Shown piece after piece: positions 1-11,860 of a stretch of DNA of 64,000 bases; within the stretch, counting starts at the first letter, position 1; each line of letters begins with the position of its first letter. Below the pieces are notes generated by a model. The model made no database searches and was not told where the DNA came from. It worked only from the letters and a program-made list of their open reading frames with translations. The position numbers and the translations under genes were made by a program. Origin of the DNA: Cornus controversa (Eukaryota > Streptophyta > Magnoliopsida > Cornales > Cornaceae); assembly GCA_026545225.1 (NCBI GenBank), contig CM048847.1, forward strand, positions 8,054,501 through 8,118,500, in the 5' to 3' direction.

Positions 1-474
1 TCATATCATTAGTTAGTCTGATGTATAGGTCATGCTAAGCAAAGACGAGTTATGCTTAATTATATGTTGAATGAATCCTCTTGATAGAACTGAATTTGGC
101 TTGTAGCCATTCTTTTCTGAATGCATAGATTAAACATCCCAAATTAGTACAATTGTCATTGTCAGAAGGTTAGTGGTGAAGTCAATTCCCAGGACCCTCT
201 CTCTAGTGTCTACCATTTATTTATGTTGTATTTCATTTCATTTAATTTCAGCACCTTAGAATTAAAAACAAAACAAATTCTTTTTCAATTAAATTAGACA
301 AGATCTTGATAGCTTAACAATGAAACCAACGCAGTCTCTGTGGGTTCGACCCCTACTCACCACTTTACTAATTTTAGTAGAGTATTTGTAGGTTTTATAA
401 ATTCTCTTTTGTCGAGGTGTAAAACAACGACTACACTATTACATATTATTTTATCCCGTTTTGCACTTCGAACA
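1..474 (+). mobile_element. Athila-like LTR, 3' part, cut by window edge
   Basis: This stretch is the reverse complement of the LTR that begins at 22521. Shared blocks include the phrase around 340-365 (gggttcgacccctactcacc) and the terminal ttttgcacttcgaaca. The LTR ends with the canonical CA at 474. No primer-binding site follows, so this is either a 3' LTR or a solo LTR. Its start lies outside the window. Confidence 0.7.
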
Positions 475-1143
475 TCTATATACTTTGTTCAAACCCTAGA
501 ACCACAATCACCATCATAGAACCTTCTTCTACATATATTATTCTGTAATTCTGCTTCAGAAATTAAAAAATGGACTCAACATAGAAATGAATATTCCTCC
601 AATTTAAGAACCAACCTAATCAATATAAAGTGAAGGGGTATATCAGAACACGAATACCCAATTTATGAAGATAAGGTTTTCATTGAATACAGTAAAGCGT
701 GGAGATTACAATTGAAAGAGTAAAAAGTAAAAACCTATCAAATCTTCTAACCTATTGATTGCAAAAAACTAAATTAGACTGAAGAAAACCAAAACCCATA
801 TGCCACTTAACATCCAAATCTAATATACACTAATCAAACAGCTATGGAATCATGAGAAAGATATATCTATATTAATTTTAGGACACCTTTTATAGAATCT
901 TTTTTAAGTCCATATCTAATAATCGATTATATATCTATATATGATATGTATATATAAAAATATATTGGAGCTCCAAGGAGCTAAGAAAATCAAGATGGAA
1001 GACACATAGCAAACAACTGATCTGCACTAGAGAGGGAAAAAACTAGGAATATAGGTACTGACAATTGAGTTGAAGAAGAAAAGGAAGAAGAAGAATTTGC
1101 TAGAAAATTTGAGAAGCATTCTCAAATTTGTAGGAATGAGAAA
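475..1143. other. AT-rich spacer, no gene recognised
   Basis: I find no reading frame, RNA gene or repeat boundary that I can support. The 3' part is purine-rich (about 1065-1100). It is the left flank of the solo LTR at 1144, and it resumes at 5626 after removal of that insertion. Confidence 0.5.
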
Positions 1144-1397
1144 TGTCACGCCCCGGAATCCGGACCGCCGGGACTCCCCCGGATCGACCCGAACCCCGGG
1201 GGTGAGTCCGTAATTTCACCTCAGTTCCCACACCTTAATCTCATTTTAATCTATTCTATTGCGGAAGCATTCTATATGCACACCCTTCAAGTGGCATTAG
1301 ATCATTAATGGCCCTTACAAATGATTTTCACGAAAATCGGGCATGACCCATTCTGAATAATCAGCCCCTGGCATGTTACACCTGCTTTACAATTCAA

Positions 1398-1535
1398 ATG
1401 GACACTTCTGGGCACGTGTCCCCCCAGTATTTATATCTAACAATCACAATGGACACTTCTGGGCACGTGTCCCCCCAGTATTTATATCTAACAATCACAA
1501 TGGACACTTCTGGGCACGTGTCCCCCCAGCATTTC
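1398..1535 (-). repeat. 51-bp tandem repeat x3 with G-box palindrome
   Basis: Three near-identical 51-bp units start at about 1398, 1449 and 1500. Each carries ggacacttctgggcacgtgtcc-type sequence, in which GGACAC and GTGTCC form inverted arms and CACGTG is a G-box core. Related LTRs at 27596-27684 and 34595-34683 have two copies, and the solo LTR at 17313 has one (18129-18155). It sits 254-390 bp from the LTR 3' end. Confidence 0.85.
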
Positions 1536-1779
1536 TACTACATGCATAATAGAGTAAAAATATACATGTCTCAGTCCTTGAATGTCCGTATTAAATACAT
1601 ACATCACATGAATAAATACATCTGAAGAGATTGACTCAACATAATCACCTCATACATTTAATCCAAATGTAATACATTCGTCTACCATCCTGAATATAAA
1701 TTAGGTTCTAAGGAATCTAACTACTACCTCTGCAACTGGTGCAATCAGTTTCCCCAACTGACTCTATAATCGGCAATAC

Positions 1780-3440
1780 CTGCAAAACCTGGGAGGGGGT
1801 GAGCTCAAAGGCCTAACAAGGTAAGTAGAACCATACTATCATCGCAGCAGCAGGTCGATCCTCACATATTCTCAAAAATATACATGCACTTAAATATATC
1901 ACGATATTTAAAGTCATGCCCCTCCTAGCATACATGAACTAACAATGCACATGGCAGTTCCAGCACTTATAAACATTTAAATCAACTATACATGACTTGT
2001 GACAATCATTTACAACATGTTCAAAAACAATAACCACCCAACATCATTATGTATAGAAAACATATATGAACCGAGCATTTACATGAACAATGTAAATCAA
2101 ATACCACATCACCAACTCAACAAAATCCATAGAGTCATGCATAAATGCACATTAAATCGCTACATGTCTACATGATATGTATACATGCTTTTTACCCGTA
2201 AACAATCACGTTTTTCAAATCATGCGTGATGCTTTTCACCTCAATGCATATACATAGATATATACATATACATATATATATATATATATATATATCAACT
2301 TGACAGTCACATTTCATATATATAACTCACGCCACAAATTTCTGGAAATCAATTTAACTGAGGACTTCGCTTGTCACAATCCATAGTAAGGGTCGCATTG
2401 GGACCACATACTCTGCTCACGCTTTTCGGGCTACTAACCCGACGGAAGCGACACCCGCTTGGCCAAGTTTTGGGTCTTGCACCCTAGAGTTCAATACCCT
2501 ATTAATTCTCACACATGCCCCAAAAACTCGCTTTTCACGTAGTGCACATAATCACATCAATGCACTTATCCACACCATGAATGCATTTTTGTCAAATCAA
2601 TGCATTTTCCTTTCTCTTCAAGATTGTCACAGTGTCATCACACTCACATCATGGAAATCATCATGCTTATGCATTTTTTTCAAGAAAGTCATGTCTTTCA
2701 TGCATAAATCTATAAACATCACATTTTCACGTTTTTCATCAATGAACACACTTTTCACAGAAATCATTCATAGTCACATTTGCACATACACAACATATAC
2801 AAGTCACATCCTGCATATAATCACATGTACATGTATATAAACATGAATATAATCATGCTTTCATTCCAATCCTGTATTTACTACGAGCAACCAACATGCA
2901 TTCTTACAACCATATGCAATCACGCAAACATATATGTATATATATATATCATGTCACCCATATAGGTAGCAAAAACATACGTAACATCTCACATACTTCA
3001 TGCTTTTCCAATGCCCTTCTATACTATAACCAATTTAGCATGCATTTACCACTGCACCAATATATAAACACGTATATATTTATGTATACTCAACTCGTGC
3101 ATAGGAATCATATAAGCATGCAAGGCAACATCTAGCTAAATATATATACATAATCTAGCCTACTTTACATGGCTCAATCCCTAAACATGCACAAAATAAT
3201 GCAAATCAACATCAGAATCTAACAATGCTCTTACCCTCCAAGCCCACACATATATATATATATACCCACATGTATATGTATCCTCACATCCCACGTATAT
3301 ATATATATATATAAACACCTTTATATATATATATGCACATACATACATGCAAACGCCACATATGACTAAATTAAGAACATATGTAAAATAAATCAACATA
3401 TTTAAAATATACATAGAGATAGAGGCAAGAATCAACTTGC
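1780..3440 (-). other. Predicted LTR-leader intron (GC-AG type)
   Basis: On the minus strand, AAG followed by GCAAGTTG at 3440 fits a GC-AG donor, and a pyrimidine-rich run ending in ttttgcag closes at 1780. The same two signals occur at matching places in the LTRs at 25829-27369 and 32816-34368. This is a prediction from splice motifs only. Confidence 0.4.
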
Positions 3441-5029
3441 CTTAGGTCCTGTTTCGCCAAGTCCGCGCTCGCAAAGCGGTCCGTCTCCAAGCCCCGGTCC
3501 AGTCCCGTGTCGAAGCCCACACGAACAATCCACTGGACCAGTTCATTTCCTCCTTGCTAATTCCTGCGCTTGGCCCAATTCATGTTGTGGCCCAATCTTC
3601 ATCAAGTCCATTCCAAGCTTAAACCAATTCCAATATGAAATCAAATGGAAACCAACCCAAATTTAATTCCAACCCAACTCCAAGGTCCAAGCCCGCTATT
3701 AATGAGGGCCTAAATCGCAACCCATTATTTTCAAGCCCAATATACAATGCAGACCCATAATCGGCCATCCACTGCCACCACCTTGGACCACCATGCATCA
3801 ACCATGCGAAGCCCAACCAAAACCCAACTACAACCAATACCCAAACCAATTCAGTTTCCAATACCAAGCTGTCACCTTTCAACTTTACAAACTAAGGCAG
3901 CCACCGTCATCACCACTTCGGTGAAAACCCATAGTCGAGCCCAATCCGCAAGTTACGACCACAAAGGTCACCTAATCCACCATTTTCGGCCAACCAAGCT
4001 GCCGCCATATTTAATCCAAGCTCAAACAAATGTTCCAGTCAAACCCACCATTGAACCGTCAAACCAAAGCAACCCCAAGTTCTCACCATTAAAGCCATTG
4101 TGAACCTAGCCCATGGAAGACCCACCTTCGGTTGCACTTTCACCAAGCTCAACAATGAATAACCCTCCTCAAGTCACACCAAACAACCTCAATTAAAGTA
4201 GCCAAGCAAACCCAACCGAACCCAACCACCACGTCATCCAGCCACTGTGAACAGCCACCATAGCCGTGAGCCTCCAATCTTCATACCCAAATGGAACCCA
4301 TTTTCGGCCACTATTTGAACCCCAAACCAGCCACCATAGCCGAACCCACACCGTTACCAACATTCGCCAGAATTCAACAAGCTTTACCATGTAGCACGAA
4401 CAACCAAGAATAAGAAAACCCAAACTGAACCAACCCACAAGCTCCACCACCGTCGCTACCAGCCACGGCCGCCGAGAGGGAACCCAAAACTCAGCCAACC
4501 GAAACCCCGTCAACACCCTGGTCAAACCACCCCCTTCGGCTTCCACAACCGGAGCCACCAACCTGAACTCAGAACAGCCATAATCCACAACCCAATTTTT
4601 GAAACTCACTACCGAAACCCAGGTTTTGCACTACCAAGATCCAACCACCACTGATCCATCCGGGCTCGACCCAAGATCGAACCACCCGAAGCAAACCCAG
4701 ATACGACCCAGTCGTGTCTCGACGCCACCACCGCTGAAGAAACCCACCGGCGACACCTAGCTGCCACCGTCGTGGTTTCTCTCTCTCTCTAGCCGTCTCG
4801 GCTTCTCTCTTTCTCTCTCTAAAGGTGAGTCGCCGTAAGCCGCCGCCGGAGCACCACCTCAACGGCCACCCTCAGCTGTCGGCCCACCTCAGCCGCCACT
4901 ACTTGGCAGCACCACCAGCCGTAGTTCCTTCCCACAGCCGCGAACCAGCCCCTCTCGGCTTCTTCTTCTCTCTTCCTCTCTTTCTCTCTCTGGCCCTCGG
5001 TTTCTCTCTCTTCCTTCCCGATTCTCTTT

Positions 5030-5125
5030 CTTCTCTTTTTTTCTTTTCTTTCTCCTTTTCTTCTTTTTCTCTTTTTCTTTTCTTTCTTCTTTTTCTTTTC
5101 TTCTTTTCTCCTTTTCTCTTCTCTA
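5030..5125. repeat. CT-rich low-complexity tract
   Basis: A run of tttctttt/cttttc sequence, homologous in reverse complement to the GA-rich tract at 31413-31545 of the related 3' LTR. In LTR orientation it lies in the 5' part, upstream of or within the promoter region. The Lys/Arg-rich and Phe/Ser-rich open frames over it are composition artefacts. Confidence 0.8.
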
Positions 5126-5625
5126 GCCGACCCACGTGGGTGACTCTCCTTCTTTTATTTTAAACCCCCTTTTTCTTGCACCACTCACAGCCACATATTA
5201 ATATATGTATAAGTATATCCACATACCATATACACACTTACACCCATCCTCCTATACGTATATATGCCCACACATATACACACTTTTATGTGTATATATA
5301 ATAATGTATATACTTAATAGATATATTTATAATTTAATATAAATATATCCCACATATATATATATATACCCATATATATATGTATATACACGCATCCTCC
5401 GGCATTACTATAATTCCATGTACAAAATCTTCTCCATCTCTTTATATATATATATATAATTCCATATATATAGACATCCACTTCTATATATATATATATA
5501 ATTCCATTTATATATATATATATATATCCACATTTTTTTTTTTCGAAATTAATTTATTCGAAAAAATTAAATCCGGTCAAAATCCACCCGGAACCGGTCA
5601 AAAAAATTCCAGTCCTTACAAGAAA

Positions 5626-6580
5626 GAAAGAGTTTAAGAAGAAAGTGGCCTCTGAAATAGAATCATCCTCCATCGATTTTTTCGTCGGCGTAGAAGGAAG
5701 AGGTTAGAAAGAAGTATGGTTTAATAATGATAAGGGGCGTTTTTGTCATATTTTATAGATGATATTTTTATATTTTAAAATATTTAAATAATCAAGGGCA
5801 ATCAGGACATTTCACATATTTTTTATATGAAAAAGCTGACAGGGGGTGTTGGTGACGAAATTTCACAAAGTTGTAATCATGTGAGAATACATCAAACCTC
5901 AAGGTGTGTTAATGATATTTACCCAAACTACTATATACAAGATTCAACTGTTCAGACATTGATAAATGGCACAATCTGAAAGGTGCTGAAGAAAAACAGT
6001 TGGTATTTCAAATTTTAAGTAGTAATTGTTTAAGGGCTCACCTATAAAAACCTGTAAAAGGGACTGAAATAGAGGTCCCAGAATCAACACAACAAGTCTT
6101 TCATATTGCACTTATATTTCAATTCCTATCGTATTGTACTTACTTTTCCTTCCAATTTCATTATTGTATTGCACTTCCTTTCCTAGATTAGCATTTAGTT
6201 TAATTTGTACCAAACTCTTTTACTTTGTAAAAAATCCACTGTTTGATGAATAAAGTGAATATTACGATGTATTCTTTGCATTGTAACTTTTTTCGCTTTC
6301 ATTCTTTCAATTAGTGTTCGAATATAAGTGAATATTGTAGGGCATTTTACATGTTCTACAACTTTCGTTACTTTTATTCTTGAGTTACTATAATTGAAAT
6401 TCTCTTCATTGAGGTACCGAAGAACCTACTAGAATGGTTGATCTTTGCCTTCTCATATTGCATGATTGCTATTAAGACCGATTTGATCCTAGTGATCGAT
6501 CGTCTCATATTTACAAGGATAGTTTTGTTTCGTTAAACTTATTTTTGGGTCAACCGATGCATTTTTTGCTCTAACAAGAT
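5626..6580. other. Unassigned DNA; possible decayed LTR with TATA-like box
   Basis: No gene is recognisable. From about 6040 the sequence reads like an old LTR U3/R region: cctataaaaacctg at 6042-6055, then a T-rich leader. I see no matching second LTR, primer-binding site or TSD, so I make no firm mobile-element call. Confidence 0.25.
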
Positions 6581-6582
6581 CT

Positions 6583-6645
6583 TCTACTCATATCAACAAC
6601 CCATAATTGTCAAAGTAAAAAATGGGTTGTTGGTGTCAGTAGAAG
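6583..6645. repeat. Imperfect inverted repeat, about 27-nt arms
   Basis: The core arms caacaacccat (6594-6604) and atgggttgttg (6622-6632) are perfectly complementary around a 17-nt AT-rich loop. Pairing resumes further out with cttctact and agtagaag after a short bulge. Either a short hairpin locus or the junction of two decayed elements. Confidence 0.6.
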
Positions 6646-7329
6646 AAAATATATACTCTCAAAAAGCTTTCTCTCTCTTAAATAATAATTTTCTAAAAGC
6701 CTAATTGTAGAGAAAACATAGAGTAGTATTTATAGAAGAGAGAGACCTAATTTTAATTGGAAAAAAGTTTGAAAACAATTTAGGATATTTTCTAAAATTT
6801 TGTATCAAAAGGAAATCAAATTAGACTTCAAAAGCAACTTTAATTTTTGAATTAGCAAAGTTGTAAGAGTCTAACTAGTTTCACTTGAGTTGGATCGGTT
6901 GCACTTGAGTTAATTGAGTTGGACCGGATACACTCTGTATGTTTTGAATTTTTACAGAAATCGAGAAAAGTTGGATCAGTCAGACTATAAGAAAAACTAA
7001 ATTTTCACTGAAAGCTTTTTTTTCTAAGTCCTAAATCTTTCGAACTCCAAATACACACATATATGTACTAACTTACTAAGTAATATTTTCATCAAATCGA
7101 CAGTATCCATGCAACTGTTCTTCAGCTTCTATAATGGAGACCGAAATTAAATAAAAAATTACAAGTTGATCAATTGACACCAAAATTTGTCAAACATAAA
7201 ATAATATATCTCACAATAAGGTGGACCATATGTGATATAGTGCGCAAATGATAATGGGTAGGAGATATTTTTCCATAATCCATCCATTCCTGAGACTAGC
7301 ACAAAAAAAAGTGTCACATTAAAACAATA

Positions 7330-7368
<39 letters not shown>

Positions 7369-7730
7369 ATATATGGAATAGTCATCGAAACTCCAATATA
7401 AGTAATAGAAGGTGGGCCTGTGAAATCAGAAATGTGGCGTCCATATGACAATGGGCAACTAGCAAAAAAAAATGTGTCACATTATAACAATAATATATAT
7501 ATAGAAATATGAAATAGTTCTAAAAATAATTAGTGATGTTATATATCTATATAATATAGAAGCTTGGTATAACAAGGACAAAAAATCCAATCTAACTGTC
7601 AAAAGTGGTTAAAAAAACCAATCTTGTGGTCCAAAATATCTTTTGTTATCTACGGTCTAAAATCAATTTATCTAACGATCACAAGTGCGAGTACATGATA
7701 GTGTCATAGGCATGGGCATACACTAGTATA
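6646..7730. other. AT-rich DNA with dispersed repeat fragments
   Basis: No gene is supported. Phrases such as gtaatagaaggtgg...tgtggc and gggtaggagatattttt recur near 7250-7450, 52440-52510 and 56270-56345, so a short dispersed repeat family is present here. An (AT)n run lies at about 7330-7362. Confidence 0.4.
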
Positions 7731-8391
7731 TATATATAAGATGGAATGGTCCCAGGACTCCAATATAAGTAATACAAGGTGGCCCTCTGAAATATGGTGC
7801 CCAATTCTAATTTCTAATAGTTTCTCACTCCAAATATCTCCAATAGCTGTTGTATGCTTCTCCTAAAAATGATGGTGGGGGCACTAGAGTTGTAGCAGCA
7901 GGAGATCGACTGGCCATAGTGGTGACTGGAGGTGGTGTGTACTGAAGGGATGGTGGGGGCAGAGGGAGCTCACTATGGATGGACTCGTGTCCTCAGTCGC
8001 TATGTTTGTATGTGAGAGAGAAAAAAAGAGAGGGAGAGAGTGACGGTGGTGTGGACGGTGATGGGCAGGAGTTACTGCAGCTTGTGAGATAGAGAGAAAG
8101 AGAAGGGATAGAGTGAGAGAGAAGATGGATAACTCTCGTGGTTAGTGCTAACCACTTTTAATTATTGTAACTAAAAATTAATGAGAAGAGTCTCATACAC
8201 ATGCATTGAACAATGACTAAAAGTGGAAAATGATGGATTCAATGGCTTGGAATTAGAAAAATAGTAAATGAATAAATATCATCCACATGCAATGCCTATC
8301 ATGATTCATTCTATTAGTGGAACCAGCAAATTACATCGATAATTAAGACTGGAGTACATAATACACTAAGATATATTATAAAAAAAGAAAC

Positions 8392-8526
8392 GGAGTGTAA
8401 ACCTTACTTTAATGGAGTACCTTTTATTAGTGGAACCAACAAAATATCACATGCTCTTTTATGTGACATGACCATTAAATAACCTTAGTGCATAGTTGTA
8501 CTCCACTAAAAGTAAGGTTTACACAC
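8392..8526. mobile_element. Short MITE with about 28-bp terminal inverted repeats
   Basis: The left end gtgtaaaccttactttaatg and right end taaaagtaaggtttacac are near-perfect inverted repeats, extending inward to ggagtac/gtactcc. The 135-bp length with no coding capacity fits a MITE. I could not define the TSD, so the superfamily is open. The other copy is at 36787-36922. Confidence 0.65.
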
Positions 8527-8860
8527 CAATATCCCCTCTTTTCTCACTTATATGCTTTCCACTCAACCCACCACCCATTTATCTAATATATAATTATTTA
8601 GTTTTTTCTGTCTCCTCTCATCACCCTCTCTCTTCCTTCTCTTTCCCTCTTCTATTTGTAAGCAAACTTCTGTATCTGTTAGAACAACCCAAATCAGCAC
8701 ACCCTCTGGTAAATTGGAAGCCTGAAGGCCAATACCCAAAAAAAAAAAACTAAAAATAGAAAAACACAATAAACTTCAAATCTGACTTGGGCCTGGATTT
8801 TGAGTCGCTTCTAGTAAGGGTGCTAAGAGTGTGTTTGGATGGATGTGCAAACATAAATAC

Positions 8861-8960
8861 TAGAAAAAATAATGAAAGCATCAACATGTTTAGCCATTTC
8901 TAACTTTCTCTGGTGCTTGTCTGTAACTGTTTTCACTTCTCCTATAGTCTCTCCTGATAT
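8861..8960 (-). pseudogene. LOG-like: LOG-like cytokinin riboside 5'-monophosphate phosphoribohydrolase, exon 4 remnant (copy 1)
   Basis: Reading down from 8960, immediately after an intact ttgcag acceptor, the sequence encodes ISGETIGEVKTV, then HQRK, EMAKHVDAFI. This matches the LOG family block [31 protein letters not shown]. The reading frame is open over all 100 nt and ends at a GT donor at 8860-8859, in the same phase as plant LOG genes. The usual ALPG end is degraded to IFSS here. LOG enzymes release active cytokinin bases from nucleotide precursors in the cytosol. Only exons 2-4 are present in the locus, exon 2 is broken, and the intron before this exon holds a 6.6-kb retrotransposon, so no functional protein is expected. 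Family identity is from recognition, not search. Confidence 0.75.
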
Positions 8961-9016
8961 CTGCAAGTTGGTTTGATCATAATGAATTAATTCATTAATT
9001 GCAAATACATCATATA

Positions 9017-9312
9017 TGATAGAGTATTTGACTCCAATTATGAAACGTAGAACGTGGAGGTTGAGTTCAAGGTGACATGGATAAGAAATCTACTTTAACT
9101 AGGACTCCTATAAATATAGAAATGATTCATATACTAGGTAAGCAATTAATACCCTCTGAGCTTCTTTACAGCTTTCAAAGCCTTTTCGATTTCTGACTTG
9201 ATCGTCGGAGCGTTGTCGGCCGGCACCATACTGGTGCCCTTTCGATTACTCCTCTCTTGTCTCTTTTACAGGTTGGCGTTTGACCAGTTCGCGGTGGATT
9301 TTTGCTTTATCA
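9017..9312 (+). repeat. Tat element 5' LTR
   Basis: Short LTR with TATAAATA at 9109-9116. It lacks about 45 bp just before the TATA box that the other two copies keep. Downstream is TAG|GTAAGC at 9137/9138, and a pyrimidine tract ending tctcttttacag at 9271; the distance between GT and AG is 134 bp, as in both other copies. Confidence 0.85.
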
Positions 9313-9314
9313 AT

Positions 9315-9333
9315 TGGTGCCGTCTGTGGGAAC
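9315..9333 (+). other. Tat-type primer-binding site
   Basis: tggtgccgtctgtgggaac lies 2 nt after the LTR end. This is a one-base variant of the TGGCGCCGTCTGTGGGAA form seen in Tat-lineage elements. Confidence 0.75.
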
Positions 9334-9384
9334 CCGAACCCATGAACTATACTCTCATCTTACCTAAAAAGCGTAAAAAGAAGC

Positions 9385-10621
9385 ATGATGCACCTGCGAT
9401 CTGGGCTAGAGACCGCCGCCATACAAGACCCTCCTGCCGGGGAGGACCCCCTCGTGGGGCAAGACCCTCGTGCCACATCCCCGGGTCACTCCAATCACAA
9501 CATCCCGATAATAGGAGAAAGGGACATGCAGCCTCCTGGCCAAGGAGAATTTCCCGGGGCACACCCTGGAGTCCCAAACGACCAGGAGCTAGTTACAGCA
9601 TTGGAATATCAGGTCCAGCACTTGAACCAAAGTCTTGCCCAATTACTCCAGCAAAATGCGACAATCCTGCAGCGCCTTCCTCCTCTGGAGCCAGTGCCAT
9701 CGCAGAGCTATCTTATGACAGTTGAGCTAGATAGGGATGGTGTAGTGTGGGGTAGTGGGGTACTAGCAGAAGACGTGGCCCAAAGCCATGTGGGAAGCGA
9801 TCGAGAAAAAATAAATTTGACTCATCTAATATCGCTGGAGAGACCCCGTATCCAAGGGGATTCAGGGTTTAGAGCCCGCACATCCAGAGACTCAGGGCAC
9901 CCAGGAGAGGCTGCCTATTATGACTTGGAGATGCAGGATCTCAAAGCCAAAGTAGAAAGCATGGCTCATGCCATAAAAGGGAAAGGCCATGCTACAGTAG
10001 AAGATCTGGTTCAGCAAACCAATCTCCCTTTCTCTAATGAGGTAATGACCTGTCCTTTACCCAGCAAGTTCAAGATGCCTACCCTTGAAAGCTTTGAAGG
10101 GACCAGGGACCAGGGACTCGCTGGATCATCTGGAGACTTACAAGGCTTTGATGCACCTCTAAGGAGTACCGAATAAAATATTGTGTAGAGCATTCCCAAC
10201 TACATTGAAGGGTTCAGCCCGGTCATGGTTTAATAGTCTGAAGTCGGCATCAATACGTACCTTCAAAGAGCTAAGACAATTATTTGTAGGCAACTTTATT
10301 GCTACCCAAAGACATAGAAAGCCCACCACCTACCTTTTGAATGTAAGACAGACTAAGAGGGAGTCATTACGAGACTTCATCAACCGGTTTAATAGGAAAA
10401 TGTTGCAAATCGACGCTCTAGATGACAAGGTGGCAGTTGCTACTTTTATGGGAGGCCAGTTGCCTTCAAAGTTCCTTTATTCAATATCCAAGCACCCCCT
10501 AGAGAGCATGTTCGAGTTGCTCATAAAGGCCCAAAAATACATGAACGCGGAGGACGCCCTTGACGCAAGGAGAGAAAAAGGAGATGGGGATAAAAAGGCA
10601 GATAGAAAAAGGGAAGGATAG
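9385..10621 (+). pseudogene. gag: Tat gag, frameshifted
   Basis: The first frame (9385-10176, starting MMHLRSGLET) has a Gln/Asn-rich linker with a predicted coiled coil (LEYQVQHLNQSLAQLL) and runs to FKMPTLESFEGTRD. There a repeated gggacca causes a frameshift; the gag domain continues in another frame with LDHLETYKALMHL, a stop, then CRAFPTTLKGSARSWFNSL at 10181-10621. The order and motifs are those of the retrotransposon gag (capsid) domain. Gag would assemble the cytoplasmic particle that packages element RNA. It is broken by at least one frameshift and one stop, so it is not expressed as a full protein. Confidence 0.8.
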
Positions 10622-10713
10622 TCTAGCCAGGATGAGAGAGATTCCAAATATGGCCAAATTTCGCGTGATCAGAGTGATAAAGCTTCGCGGTGTGATAGGT
10701 GGTTAAATACCTT

Positions 10714-11219
10714 TACTCCTCTGAATACGTCTATAAGTCAAATCCTCCTTCACATCCAAGATGACCCATCAGTGGCATAGCCCTCGAAGTTGAGATTTGA
10801 CCCCTCCAAAAGGTCCCTAGACAAGTATTGTAGGTTCCATCGCTACCACGGGCATGATACGGATGAATACATATACTTAGAAAAACAAATTGAAAGTCTA
10901 ATCCAAAAGGGCCAGCTGCGTAGATTTGTGGCCGGCGATGATAAAAGGGTATAAGGTCGCCCACGGTACTCCTCTGAATACGTCTATAAGTCAAATCCTC
11001 CTTCACATCCAAGATGACCCATCAGTGGCATAGCCCTCGAAGTTGAGATTTGACCCCTCCAAAAGGTCCCTGGACAAGTATTGTAGGTTCCATCGCTACC
11101 ACGGGCATGATACGGATGAATACATATACTTAGAAAAACAAATTGAAAGTCTAATCCAAAAGGGCCAGCTGCGTAGATTTGTGGCCGGCGATGATAAAAG
11201 GGTATAAGGTCGCCCACGG
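10714..11219 (+). repeat. 253-bp tandem duplication in gag C-terminal region
   Basis: Units 10714-10966 and 10967-11219 are almost identical, differing for example at ccctagac/ccctggac. Each encodes a degenerate C..H....GH.TDEY motif (CRFHRYHGHDTDEY), the Tat gag C-terminal zinc-like element. The exact 253-bp period and low divergence indicate a late duplication. Confidence 0.9.
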
Positions 11220-11399
11220 GGCGGTAGAGAAGATAACACTCCACATAATCCCCCGTTGGGGGAGATCAGAGTTATCTCCGGAGGACTCGGGGCGGAGGAG
11301 AATCCAATGCAGCTCGCAAAGCGCATGCAAGGAAAGTCAGAAGACTTTCCAAAGTAAGCGAGGTGAGCCAATTACCCTCCAAGCACCCTAGACTGGATG

Positions 11400-11860
11400 A
11401 TCAGATAATAACTTTCTCATAGGATGACGCAAGGGGGATTCAACAACCTCATGATGACGCCCTCGTGGTTACACTCGTTATTGCCAATTTCACAATAAGG
11501 CGAGTACTAGTCGACAATGGCAGTTCCGTTGACATCCTATTTTTGGGAGCCTTTGACCAGATGAAGATTGGGAGGGAAAGACTCAAGCCCACTAAATCCC
11601 CACTGGTCAAGTTGTCTAGAGAAAATCTTCTCTCACTTGGTACAGTAGAACTTCCGGTCACCGTAGGAACACATCCCAAGTAAGTCACTAAAATGGTGAC
11701 CTTCTTCATGGTAGATTGCCCAACTACATACAATATCATCATAGGAAGATCCATGTTGAACACTATGAGAGTAGTAACCTACACCTACCATTTCCTCATT
11801 CATTTTCCTATTAACCATGGAATTAGGGAACTAAGAGGGGATCAGGCCATGGCCTGAGAA
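11400..11860 (+). pseudogene. Tat aspartic protease region
   Basis: The frame at 11465-11683 contains RVLVDNGSSVDILFLGAFD, a retropepsin-type active site in which DNGSS replaces the more usual DTGAS, a common Tat variant. A TAA follows at 11684 and the frame continues with TKMVTFFMVDCPTTYNIIIG, the protease C-terminal ..YNIILGR motif. The protease would cut the Gag-Pol precursor. One in-frame stop here and another near 11857 make it defective. Confidence 0.75.

Larger units (their letters stand above)
1144..5620 (-). mobile_element. Tekay/Del-type solo LTR (about 4.5 kb), minus strand
   Basis: The LTR opens with tgtcacgccccggaatccgg and closes with ccagtccttaca, so it has TG...CA ends. It is flanked by a perfect 5-bp duplication AGAAA (1139-1143 and 5621-5625). 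The reverse complement matches the 3' LTR at 30974-34928 at both ends and in many internal blocks. There is no primer-binding site, polypurine tract or coding internal region, so it is a solo LTR left by LTR-LTR recombination. Small open frames inside it are microsatellite or CT-tract noise. Confidence 0.9.
7731..9016. repeat. Duplicated LOG-bearing segment, copy 1, left part
   Basis: This segment aligns with 35973-37410 of copy 2, with scattered substitutions and an extra block of roughly 120 bp in copy 2 near 36110-36230. The left breakpoint lies in a (TA)n run in both copies. It carries LOG exon 4 (8861-8960, minus) and a small MITE (8392-8526). It is interrupted at 9017 by a Tat element and resumes at 15604. 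Confidence 0.85.

Noticed and set aside
4825-5163. Ser/Phe-rich and Lys/Arg-rich open frames over 4825-5163
   Set aside because: They arise from a CT-rich tract inside a solo LTR and have no domain; the reverse-strand partner in the related LTR gives the same artefact.
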